From assembly GCA_016206275.1 (NCBI GenBank), contig JACQRY010000064.1, forward strand, positions 1-6,038: a DNA stretch of 6,038 nucleotides. The letters run 5' to 3'. Made by a program: the position numbers and the translations under genes. This document shows positions 1-4,774 of this stretch, piece after piece (position 1 is the stretch's first letter; each line of letters begins with the position of its first letter). Below the pieces are notes generated by a model, which had not been told where the DNA came from, searched no databases, and worked only from the letters and a program-made list of their open reading frames with translations. The DNA comes from Nitrososphaerota archaeon. GTDB lineage: Archaea; Thermoproteota; Nitrososphaeria; Nitrososphaerales; JACQRY01.

Positions 1-629
1 CCCTCACCCAGCCACTCACCATAGAAGACAGGCTCCTTGCTTGTAGTGGCGGTCACTAATACGTCTGCGTTTTGGCTGCAGTTCTTAGCGTCGATCATCG
101 GCTTCACGTCGATACTCATTTCTCTGGAAGCGTCTGAAGCGAATTTCTCTCGCCGCTCGTTTGTTCGGCTGTAAACCTTCACCAGTTTTAGCTTCATGAC
201 TTTGCTTAATGCCAGTAGCTGGGTCCATGCTTGTCTGCCTGTGCCGATGATACCTAAGGTATCTGAGTCCCTCAAAGCTAGATGCTTGGTGGCTACTGCG
301 CTTGTGGCTCCAGTCCTATACCAGCTGAGGAAACTAGACTCTATGATCGCGAGGAGTTGACCATCTTTGGAGTTGTATAGGAGCGTGGTGAATGGACTGC
401 TGCCTTTTCTTCCATAGCCGCCGGGATAAGTGTAGATCCCCATGTATCCCCAGCTGGTTAAGGCTGCTGAAGCAAGCTTCAGTGAGATAGGGGGAGTCAA
501 CCATAGGTTTTCTCTGGGGGTCATTACGGCTTCTCCTTGGCCGAATAGTTTGTAGGATTCTTCGACTGCGGTGATGCAGTCTTCCATGGTTAGGAGTGTC
601 TTGACGTCGTCTTCTCTGATTAGAAGCAT
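1..629 (-). CDS. Ornithine cyclodeaminase/mu-crystallin family protein, C-terminus cut by window edge
   Basis: This frame is open from an ATG at 629-627 to the left edge: 209 full codons of a family usually about 310-340 residues long. The start MLLIREDDVKTLL and the following MEDCITAVEESYKLFGQGEA are typical of the family. A TPRE segment (37-40) carries the usual substrate-carboxylate Arg. YRTGATSAVATKHLA (104-118) is the conserved RTxAxSAxAxKxLA signature, and GIIGTGRQA (126-134) is the glycine-rich NAD(P)-binding loop. Members include ornithine cyclodeaminase, alanine dehydrogenase, ketimine reductase and several synthases of unusual amino acids, so the substrate cannot be named. One oddity is that the family's active-site Lys, normally in a GxK motif, appears to be Tyr66 (GIY, 64-66). 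The C-terminal catalytic Asp region lies outside the window. No Shine-Dalgarno precedes the ATG, but a TATA-like box lies about 32 bases upstream. Family assignment is firm; the reaction is unknown. Confidence 0.9.
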   Translation of the reverse strand, partial: MLLIREDDVKTLLTMEDCITAVEESYKLFGQGEAVMTPRENLWLTPPISLKLASAALTSWGYMGIYTYPGGYGRKGSSPFTTLLYNSKDGQLLAIIESSFLSWYRTGATSAVATKHLALRDSDTLGIIGTGRQAWTQLLALSKVMKLKLVKVYSRTNERREKFASDASREMSIDVKPMIDAKNCSQNADVLVTATTSKEPVFYGEWLGE

Positions 630-874
630 TGTTCTTGAGGTTAAAGGTGGATGGTGTGTATATCTTGGTTTCCTGTTTGCTTTGGATGTCGATGGGGGAA
701 GGGCTTGTGTTCTTGCAGCTTTAGGGGAGTTGTTTCTGTGTTGGGTTAGGCTCCTGTGTAAAAGTGGGGACTAGGGGGGTTCAAGTAGGTTCATGGGGTG
801 TTTGTGGTTGTTGTGGTTTGTTTGATTAGTTCTTCTGGTTGTTTGGCGTTGATGGTGATCTATTCCTTTTGAGC
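630..874. other. Gene-poor, G/T-skewed stretch
   Basis: The plus strand is strongly enriched in G and T, with long runs of TGTTTGTGGTTGTTGTGG type around 798-825, and the minus strand is correspondingly A/C-rich. I see no convincing gene. The plus-strand frame at 571-774 overlaps the start of the minus-strand ornithine cyclodeaminase family gene and looks like a by-product of the skew. On the minus strand, codons from about 861 down to a TGA near 794 read ITINAKQPEELIKQTTTTTNTP, each ending in A or C as in the neighbouring gene. This could be the tail of a lost gene, but a TAG sits directly upstream in frame. Confidence 0.5.
658..664 (-). promoter_or_regulatory. TATA-like box of the ornithine cyclodeaminase family gene
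   Basis: On the minus strand the sequence AACCAAGATATAC places GATATAC about 29-35 bases before the ATG at 629, preceded by an A-rich stretch that could act as BRE. With the usual archaeal spacing of about 25 bases, transcription would start some 5-8 bases before the ATG. This matches a leaderless or nearly leaderless mRNA and the absence of a Shine-Dalgarno. It is inferred from position and composition only. Confidence 0.4.
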
Positions 875-903
875 ACCCCATGTCAAGGGGACTTGAATGG
901 GGT
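875..903. other. Perfect-looking stem-loop, 12 bp with one bulged base and a GGGA loop
   Basis: ACCCCAT (875-881) pairs with ATGGGGT (897-903). After a single bulged G (882), TCAAG (883-887) pairs with CTTGA (892-896) and closes a GGGA loop (888-891). Read as plus-strand RNA the loop fits the stable GNRA class; on the minus strand it would be TCCC. The stem is followed by TAGGAG rather than a T-tract, so it is not a standard intrinsic terminator in the plus direction. It lies 22 bases left of the duplicated tRNA end. It could be part of a small RNA, an mRNA end structure, or a recombination-related structure; the sequence alone does not decide. Confidence 0.55.
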
Positions 904-925
904 TAGGAGTCGAACCTGTGGTTAG

Positions 926-947
926 GCGCCGGGGGTGGGATTTGAAC
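926..947 (-). repeat. Duplicated 3' end of tRNA-Ser, putative attachment-site scar
   Basis: These 22 bases are identical, in the same orientation, to 1730-1751. On the minus strand they correspond to tRNA-Ser from T-arm position 53 (GTTCAAATCC...) through the acceptor 3' strand (CCCCGGC) and discriminator G73, plus one further base. Identity stops on both sides: the 5' half of the T stem is missing and the flanks differ. A truncated tRNA 3' end facing an intact gene in direct repeat is the usual mark of a tyrosine-recombinase element integrated in a tRNA gene. The distance between the two copies is 804 bp. Confidence 0.75.
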
Positions 948-1052
948 ATTAATTACCCTCCCGAGTGACGCTATGAGGAAGGCCAAGGCACTATGTGAAC
1001 TGTTTCATTTTGCAGACGGTATCCTTTGCATGAGACCTTTGAAAAAAGAATA

Positions 1053-1059
1053 CTTATAC
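1053..1059 (+). promoter_or_regulatory. TATA-like box of the deazaflavin-dependent oxidoreductase gene
   Basis: CTTATAC lies 32-38 bases before the ATG at 1091. It is preceded by the purine-rich GAAAAAAGAATA (1041-1052), which resembles an archaeal BRE context. Transcription would start near 1080-1085, giving a leader of under 12 bases. The bases just before the ATG (CGAAACCGCG) contain no Shine-Dalgarno, consistent with leaderless initiation. This suggests the cargo gene has its own functional archaeal promoter. Confidence 0.5.
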
Positions 1060-1090
1060 GCCTATTCTTAGAAACACACTCGAAACCGCG

Positions 1091-1480
1091 ATGCCCCTAC
1101 CTCGCTGGCTTGCCCAGATCAACAAGCGGATCTTCAACCCTAAGGAGATTCGCCGTGGCGTCCGGCCAGTGTTGATCCACGTGGGCAGATCGTCAGGCAA
1201 GACATACCGGACTCCCCTAGATGCCCACCCCCTGCCCGATGGCTATCTCTTCATCCCGTTGTACGGGCCGCGCACTGACTGGCTTAAGAACGTGCTTGCC
1301 GTTGGGGTAGCACACCTCTCGATAGGCGGCAAGGAGATCGAGTTGGAGTCCCCGCGGATGGTGAGGAAGAAAGACATCTGGCCACAGCTGTCGACAACCA
1401 CCAAGACCCCATCGGGCATCTCGGACGAGTCGGAACTGCTGCGCATGGACATTCGCCGGCATCCGGCAGCGGGACCTTAG
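1091..1480 (+). CDS. Nitroreductase family deazaflavin (F420)-dependent oxidoreductase
   Basis: The 129-residue product matches the small split-barrel family that includes mycobacterial Ddn (PF04075 type), whose members bind cofactor F420 and reduce quinones, nitroimidazoles or other acceptors. The N-terminal MPLPRWLAQINKRIFNP is typical, as are HVGRSSGKTYRTPL (30-43), which forms the phosphate-binding GRxSGxxYRTP segment for the F420 tail, and YGPRTDWLKNVLA (58-70). The C-terminal ESELLRMDIRR (113-123) resembles the usual closing helix, but the part before it (98-111) is poorly conserved and somewhat short, so a small internal deletion is possible. No signal peptide or membrane segment is seen. 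G+C is about 61% over 1091-1270 by direct count, against about 46% over 4321-4500 in tldE; the start of the dehydrogenase frame reaches 60%, so the contrast is suggestive only. It runs opposite to all neighbours and lies between tRNA repeats. Its physiological substrate is unknown. Confidence 0.85.
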   Translation: MPLPRWLAQINKRIFNPKEIRRGVRPVLIHVGRSSGKTYRTPLDAHPLPDGYLFIPLYGPRTDWLKNVLAVGVAHLSIGGKEIELESPRMVRKKDIWPQLSTTTKTPSGISDESELLRMDIRRHPAAGP

Positions 1481-1613
1481 TGCACGCGGCCATAGTTCCT
1501 GGAATGAGGAGCAAGCGCGTTATCCAGGTCCACACGATAAAGTCACGCGCAGAAAGGACCGTTATAGCAACCGTCCCATGTTAGGAAAGGAATTCCTGCA
1601 AGCCGATGCTTTT

Positions 1614-1646
1614 CTTTCAGGTTTTTGAAAGACCGCTTAATGCGGT
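1614..1646. other. Two adjacent small hairpins downstream of the oxidoreductase gene
   Basis: CTTTCA (1614-1619) pairs with TGAAAG (1626-1631) around the loop GGTTTT. Directly next to it ACCGC (1632-1636) pairs with GCGGT (1642-1646) around TTAAT. A second GCGGT at 1662-1666 could compete for the same ACCGC, so two mutually exclusive folds are possible. The pair lies 134 bases after the oxidoreductase stop, so it could end that transcript or be part of an element end. Short stems like these also arise by chance. Confidence 0.3.
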
Positions 1647-1729
1647 GACCCATAAGTCCGTGCGGTTCAGAGCTCCCAAACCCAGTGCCTTTCACGGGGA
1701 AAGAACTATGATTTTCCTACGTTTAACGA

Positions 1730-1751
1730 GCGCCGGGGGTGGGATTTGAAC
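1730..1751 (-). repeat. 22-bp direct repeat within the intact tRNA-Ser gene (putative att core)
   Basis: This is the partner of 926-947 and is identical to it over 22 bases. It covers tRNA positions 53 to 73 plus one base beyond the gene. Because the core lies entirely in the 3' end of the tRNA, an incoming element carrying the same bases would restore a working gene, as is known for archaeal and bacterial tRNA-targeting integrases. Confidence 0.7.
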
Positions 1752-1858
1752 CCACGCGACCCGAAGGGTCATCAGCTATCTAGCCCAAGATTTCTGCACC
1801 CTTGTTCGTAAGGGTGGAACTCGAGGCTGACCCCGTAACCGAGCTTGGGTACCCCGGC
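1731..1858 (-). tRNA. tRNA-Ser (anticodon CGA) with an anticodon-loop intron
   Basis: On the minus strand GCCGGGG (1858-1852) and CCCCGGC (1738-1732) form a perfect 7-bp acceptor stem, followed by G73, the archaeal serine discriminator. No CCA is encoded. The D arm has CCC/GGG stems and a GG in its loop. The anticodon stem is TCAGC (1830-1826) with GCTGA (1776-1772). A long variable arm (GACCC/GGGTC, loop TTC) marks a type II tRNA. The T arm is GTGGG TTCAAAT CCCAC. Reading the loop as C-T-CGA-G-A gives anticodon CGA (1823-1821), decoding UCG. About 42 bases (1819-1778) interrupt it at the canonical 37/38 position; the intron holds a 7-bp hairpin CACCCTT/AAGGGTG, and its CTTGGG (1789-1784) can pair with CTCGAG of the loop. 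Removal leaves 86 bases. Exact splice points are inferred, since the expected bulge-helix-bulge is not perfectly formed. The 3' half is the presumed attachment target. Confidence 0.93.
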
Positions 1859-1940
1859 TGCCGCATCTACGTTTGATGTGAGGCACTTATCCGTTTTTCA
1901 CTTAGTAGGAAGGCTTGTCCTATTGATGGCAAATATTGGT

Positions 1941-2801
1941 TTAGCGGGGCCAGTCGTAGAAGCCTTTCCCCGTCTTCCTCCCCAGTAAGCCGCCTCTAAC
2001 CATTTGCCTTAGAAGGGGGCTGGGTCTGAACTTGGGGTCTCCAAGCTCCTTTTGCAGGACTTCTGCAACAGCTAGGGCTGTGTCAAGTCCCACGTAGTCT
2101 GCGAGTCTTAAGGGTCCCATAGGCCAGTTCAACCCTAGGGTTATGGCTTTGTCGATGTCTTCAGGATCGGCGACCCCTTCTTCAACGAGGAAGAGGGCTT
2201 CGTTGAGGGCGGGGATCATGATCCTGTTCACAACGAAGCCGGCGACGTCTCTTTTTACGATCACAGGTTCTTTACCGAGTGCTTTGCATGTCTGTACAGC
2301 GGTGGACATGGTTTCGTCGGTTGTACGCGCTCCACGAACAATTTCAATTAGCTTCATCAGTTGGGGAGGGTTAAAGAAATGCATTCCGCAGAATCTTTCA
2401 GGTCTTTTTGTGGCTGACGCTAGCTCAGAGATGCTGATGGAAGATGTGTTAGATGCGAAGATGGCTTTGCTGGGAGCATATTGATCGACTCTTCGCCAAA
2501 GATCTTTCTTTAAATCCACATTCTCTGGGGCAGCCTCTATTACCAGTTCTGCGTCTTGAACTGCTTTGTCGAGATCTAGTGTTGGATGAATTCTTGCGAA
2601 GATTTGCTCAGCCTCATCCTTGGAGAAGACGCCTTTCTCTGCAAACTTCGACAGGCTTCCTCGAATCATCTCAAGTCCGTTATCTAGGAACTTCTGCTCA
2701 ACATCGGTTAGAGAGACAATCATACCTGCTTGAGCAGCTACTTGAGCTATGCCGTGGCCCATCAAGCCTGCTCCGAGAACAGCCACCTTCTTAACGCTCA
2801 A
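1941..2801 (-). CDS. hbd: 3-hydroxyacyl-CoA / 3-hydroxybutyryl-CoA dehydrogenase
   Basis: This is a 286-residue soluble enzyme that interconverts 3-hydroxyacyl-CoA and 3-oxoacyl-CoA with NAD(H), acting in fatty-acid or hydroxybutyryl-CoA metabolism. The N-terminal Rossmann domain shows GAGLMG (10-15), the acidic Asp33 at the end of the second strand that favours NAD, and EAAPE (89-93). The catalytic set is visible with correct spacing: Ser120 in SNTSS (117-121), His141 in HFFNP (141-145), Glu153 in LIEIVRG and Asn192 in DVAGFVVNRI. The C-terminal domain has PMGPLRLADYVGLD and GRKTGKGFYDW, and the length equals that of stand-alone bacterial Hbd enzymes, with no fused enoyl-CoA hydratase. The start is TTG at 2801-2799; an in-frame TAG lies 24-22 bases upstream and no ATG or GTG lies between. 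Only a weak GAAGAG precedes it. No other beta-oxidation gene is in view, so chain-length preference and pathway remain open. Confidence 0.93.
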   Translation of the reverse strand: MSVKKVAVLGAGLMGHGIAQVAAQAGMIVSLTDVEQKFLDNGLEMIRGSLSKFAEKGVFSKDEAEQIFARIHPTLDLDKAVQDAELVIEAAPENVDLKKDLWRRVDQYAPSKAIFASNTSSISISELASATKRPERFCGMHFFNPPQLMKLIEIVRGARTTDETMSTAVQTCKALGKEPVIVKRDVAGFVVNRIMIPALNEALFLVEEGVADPEDIDKAITLGLNWPMGPLRLADYVGLDTALAVAEVLQKELGDPKFRPSPLLRQMVRGGLLGRKTGKGFYDWPR

Positions 2802-2832
2802 TATGTATCGCTCTTCACAGGTCTAATTGCGG

Positions 2833-2845
2833 TAAAATAGGTTTC
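2833..2845 (-). promoter_or_regulatory. TATA-like box with BRE-like context for the hydroxyacyl-CoA dehydrogenase
   Basis: On the minus strand GAAACC is followed directly by TATTTTA (2839-2833). The box centre is about 35 bases before the TTG start, so transcription could begin near 2810 with a leader of under ten bases. It sits in the 62-bp gap after the SLOG-family gene, suggesting that the dehydrogenase is transcribed at least partly on its own. Confidence 0.42.
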
Positions 2846-2863
2846 CCTTGCCGAAGATTCGTA

Positions 2864-3379
2864 TTAGTCTCTTGATAGAGCTGTAGCTATGGCTCGGTCC
2901 ACAGCCTCTTCAGGGTCTTTGGCTGCCTGCACTATTGCAAGATTTCTTTCATCCAGCGGCTTGCCAGCGTACTGTTGAGCTACTCCACCACTCCTCTCAA
3001 CAGCTATCATGACAGTTGCTTTCAAGTAGGCCGCAGCCATCTCAGAGAGGGTTCCAGCTCCTCCACCGAGCACGACAATTGCATCGGCGGAATATGCGGT
3101 TGCGAAATTTCTGGCGTAGCCGATGCCCGTGCAGATCACGATGCTGTTGTACTGATTAGCTTTAGATCTGTCGTCGAAAGGAATTATTCCTACACAGATG
3201 CCTCCTGCGTCGCTGCAACCCTTTGAGGCAGCCTCCATTACTCCCCCAAGCCCACCGGTGATGAGGATCGCGTCTTTCTCAGCAACCCTCTTTCCGGCTC
3301 TATATGCTAGCTCATACAGTTGAGGTGTACATGCATTCTCGTTGTAGCCAATGACAAGTATCTGGGGTTTACGATCCAT
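2864..3379 (-). CDS. SLOG/LOG-like nucleotide-binding protein (TIGR00725 type)
   Basis: The 171-residue protein is a single Rossmann-like domain of the SLOG superfamily, which includes LOG cytokinin-activating phosphoribohydrolases, DprA and many uncharacterised 'lysine decarboxylase-like' proteins. ILVIGYNENAC (7-17) is the first strand and loop, and ITGGLGGVMEAA (40-51) is the nucleotide-binding GGxxGxM segment. GYARNFATAYSADAIVVLGGGAGTLSE (87-113) matches the RNxxxxxSADxxxxxGGGxGTLSE block of the TIGR00725-like subgroup. True LOG enzymes carry PGGxGTxxE; here Gly replaces the Pro (LGGGAGT), so LOG activity should not be assumed and a ligand-sensing or nucleotide-processing role is equally possible. 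The protein is soluble. The ATG at 3379 has no Shine-Dalgarno and is 48 bp from the tldE stop, with a TATA-like box in between. No adjacent gene suggests a partner. Confidence 0.82.
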   Translation of the reverse strand: MDRKPQILVIGYNENACTPQLYELAYRAGKRVAEKDAILITGGLGGVMEAASKGCSDAGGICVGIIPFDDRSKANQYNSIVICTGIGYARNFATAYSADAIVVLGGGAGTLSEMAAAYLKATVMIAVERSGGVAQQYAGKPLDERNLAIVQAAKDPEEAVDRAIATALSRD

Positions 3380-3400
3380 GCGCTTCTAATTCTACCGGAT

Positions 3401-3408
3401 CTAAATAA
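3401..3408 (-). promoter_or_regulatory. TATA-like box of the SLOG-family gene
   Basis: On the minus strand TTATTTAG lies 22-29 bases before the ATG at 3379, which would place transcription initiation at or next to the start codon. A second AT-rich candidate, ATATTTA, lies at 3417-3411. The lack of a Shine-Dalgarno fits a leaderless mRNA. The box sits in the 48-bp gap after tldE, so this gene probably does not depend only on tldDE transcription. Confidence 0.4.
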
Positions 3409-3427
3409 GGTAAATATCCACGGATCT

Positions 3428-4768
3428 TTAGTTGCTTGTTACAGATACATCTTCAATCCTAATGTAGGGGAGAACGTGATTGAAGATCATCTTGCTCTCC
3501 TTTGAGACTCCGGAGATATTGTTGAGGGCTTGATACATGTTGCCGGCGATAAGGGTCTCTTTTACAGGAGTCTTCAACTCTCCGCCTGCTATGAGCCGGC
3601 CGCCCTTGACTACTCCTGAGAAGTCGCCGCTTACCGGGTTGACGTTTCCAGAAAATCTGGTTACGAAGATCCCCTTAGAAATCTCACTTAAGAGTTGACT
3701 CATACTCCTGTCACCCTGTTTGATTATGACGTTGCTCGGACCGACTGTTGGAGACGCTCTTGTATCTCCCGCGGCATGCCCCGTGCTTTCACGCTTGTCT
3801 TTGGAAGCTGTATACGTGTTATAGAAATACGATCTCAACACACCTTTCTCGATTATTGCAAGAGGCTTATGAGGCACTCCTTCACGATCGAAGCTCCCAG
3901 CCGCCAAACCTTCGACAAAGGTTCCATCATCTATCAAGGTAAGCGAAGAAGAGGTTACTGGTGCTCCTATTTTCCCAGCAAATTTGCTCAAACCTTTCTG
4001 GACACTGTTGGAGTTGGACCCATGAATGAGGATGTTGACCATAAGATCTTGCACCGCTTCTGGAGAAAGAAGGATGGGTCCTGTGAAGCCTTCCACCTTT
4101 TGTGCTCCCAGCGAGCCTATTACGTTTTTGGCCAATGTCTCCCCTGCCTCAACAGTGTTTACGTTCTTCGCGAAGTGGCTGAATCCTACTTGAACATCGA
4201 AGCTTGAGACATCGGCTCCGTCAACAGCCATCCCCATAATGGTCCAAGCGAAGACGCTGACTTTCTCACGGACATCTACGCCTAAAGAATTAGTGACTCC
4301 ATATTCTTCAATAGTGCTGTTGAGTGTTCCACTGTCAACAGTTACTCGGGGATCATAGGATTTTGCAGCATGCAACATTTCCAGACATCTGTTTAACGCA
4401 TCAGCAGCTGCAAAATTCTCTGCTCCGCCATCATACAATCCTTTCAGCTTAACTACTCTTCTTGGCTCAGGAAGGCTGTTGTAAGGGTCACTTATGCTGC
4501 TTGACGCTATCTTAACGGCCTTGTCAGCAGCTTCCTCAACCCTTTTTTTGTCAAGGCTGTTAACCGATGAGAAGCCCAGCGCCTTGTTCTTGAAGACCCG
4601 TATCCCTATTCCTCCGCTTCTATGAGACTTGCCCATCTTCACATCGTTACTCTCGATGCTTACATCGGTCTCCCTACTCAGGGAGGCAAATGCTTCAGCT
4701 TGATCTGCACCTATCTTCAAAGCGAATTGAACAGCATGCTTACAAGTTTCAGCTAGATCATTGGACAA
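3428..4768 (-). CDS. tldE: TldE/PmbA family subunit of the TldD-TldE metallopeptidase
   Basis: This 446-residue protein is the non-catalytic partner of TldD; in characterised cases the heterodimer degrades unfolded peptides, matures peptide antibiotics such as microcin B17 and removes the antitoxin CcdA. The N-terminal half has the shared fold: GADQAEAFASLSRETDVSIES (20-40), GGIGIRVFKNKALGFSS (52-68). The C-terminal half has PILLSPEAVQDLM (221-233), where the TldD counterpart carries HExxxH; no such motif is present, as expected for TldE. The end (GEIKxx-like FSGNVNPVSGDFSGVVKGG followed by LIAGNMYQALNNISGVS) is typical of PmbA. Length agrees with the family. The start is TTG at 4768-4766, supported by a strong AGGAGGT 8 bases upstream; the nearby ATG is out of frame. 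The tldD stop lies only 6 bases upstream, so the two are co-transcribed and probably translationally coupled. Native archaeal substrates are not known from this sequence. Confidence 0.94.
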   Translation of the reverse strand: MSNDLAETCKHAVQFALKIGADQAEAFASLSRETDVSIESNDVKMGKSHRSGGIGIRVFKNKALGFSSVNSLDKKRVEEAADKAVKIASSSISDPYNSLPEPRRVVKLKGLYDGGAENFAAADALNRCLEMLHAAKSYDPRVTVDSGTLNSTIEEYGVTNSLGVDVREKVSVFAWTIMGMAVDGADVSSFDVQVGFSHFAKNVNTVEAGETLAKNVIGSLGAQKVEGFTGPILLSPEAVQDLMVNILIHGSNSNSVQKGLSKFAGKIGAPVTSSSLTLIDDGTFVEGLAAGSFDREGVPHKPLAIIEKGVLRSYFYNTYTASKDKRESTGHAAGDTRASPTVGPSNVIIKQGDRSMSQLLSEISKGIFVTRFSGNVNPVSGDFSGVVKGGRLIAGGELKTPVKETLIAGNMYQALNNISGVSKESKMIFNHVLPYIRIEDVSVTSN

Positions 4769-4774
4769 GCTTCT

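Larger units (their letters stand above)
948..1730. mobile_element. Putative remnant of an integrative element at tRNA-Ser
   Basis: This 783-bp interval is bounded by the intact tRNA-Ser gene on the right and the 22-bp tRNA-end copy on the left. It contains the only convincing plus-strand gene of the window, a deazaflavin-dependent oxidoreductase richer in G+C than tldE. No integrase, replication or structural gene is recognisable, so the element, if real, is decayed or reduced by deletion. Left of the gene (948-1040) there is nothing convincing; a 32-codon plus-strand frame at 973-1071 overlaps the oxidoreductase promoter. Right of it (1481-1730) are two adjacent small hairpins, a 10-bp palindrome AGGAATTCCT (1588-1597) and a 50-codon minus-strand frame (1543-1695) with no family resemblance I can name. 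The boundaries are an inference from the repeat. Confidence 0.5.

Noticed and set aside
571..774. 67-residue plus-strand open frame
   Set aside because: It overlaps the start and promoter of the ornithine cyclodeaminase family gene in antisense, is driven by the G/T skew, and matches no family.
861..951. Minus-strand 28-codon frame running through the tRNA-end copy
   Set aside because: Most of it translates tRNA and hairpin sequence, a common source of spurious short proteins.
973..1071. 32-codon plus-strand frame MRKAKALCELFHFADG...
   Set aside because: It overlaps the likely promoter of the oxidoreductase gene, has no Shine-Dalgarno, and has no recognisable relative.
1217..1535. Three minus-strand frames across the oxidoreductase gene
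   Set aside because: They are antisense to a gene with clear family motifs in the plus frame; high G+C lengthens antisense frames by chance.
1631..1680. Resemblance of GTGCGGTTCAGAG to the 3' part of group II intron domain V
   Set aside because: The matching 5' strand lacks the AGC triad and the 34-base domain V fold cannot be formed; no reverse transcriptase is present.
2143..2794. Two plus-strand frames within the hydroxyacyl-CoA dehydrogenase gene
   Set aside because: They are antisense to a full-length gene whose catalytic residues are all visible; no independent signal.
3695..4207. 170-residue plus-strand open frame inside tldE
   Set aside because: It lies antisense to the conserved TldE coding sequence, with irregular composition and no domain; it is a shadow frame.
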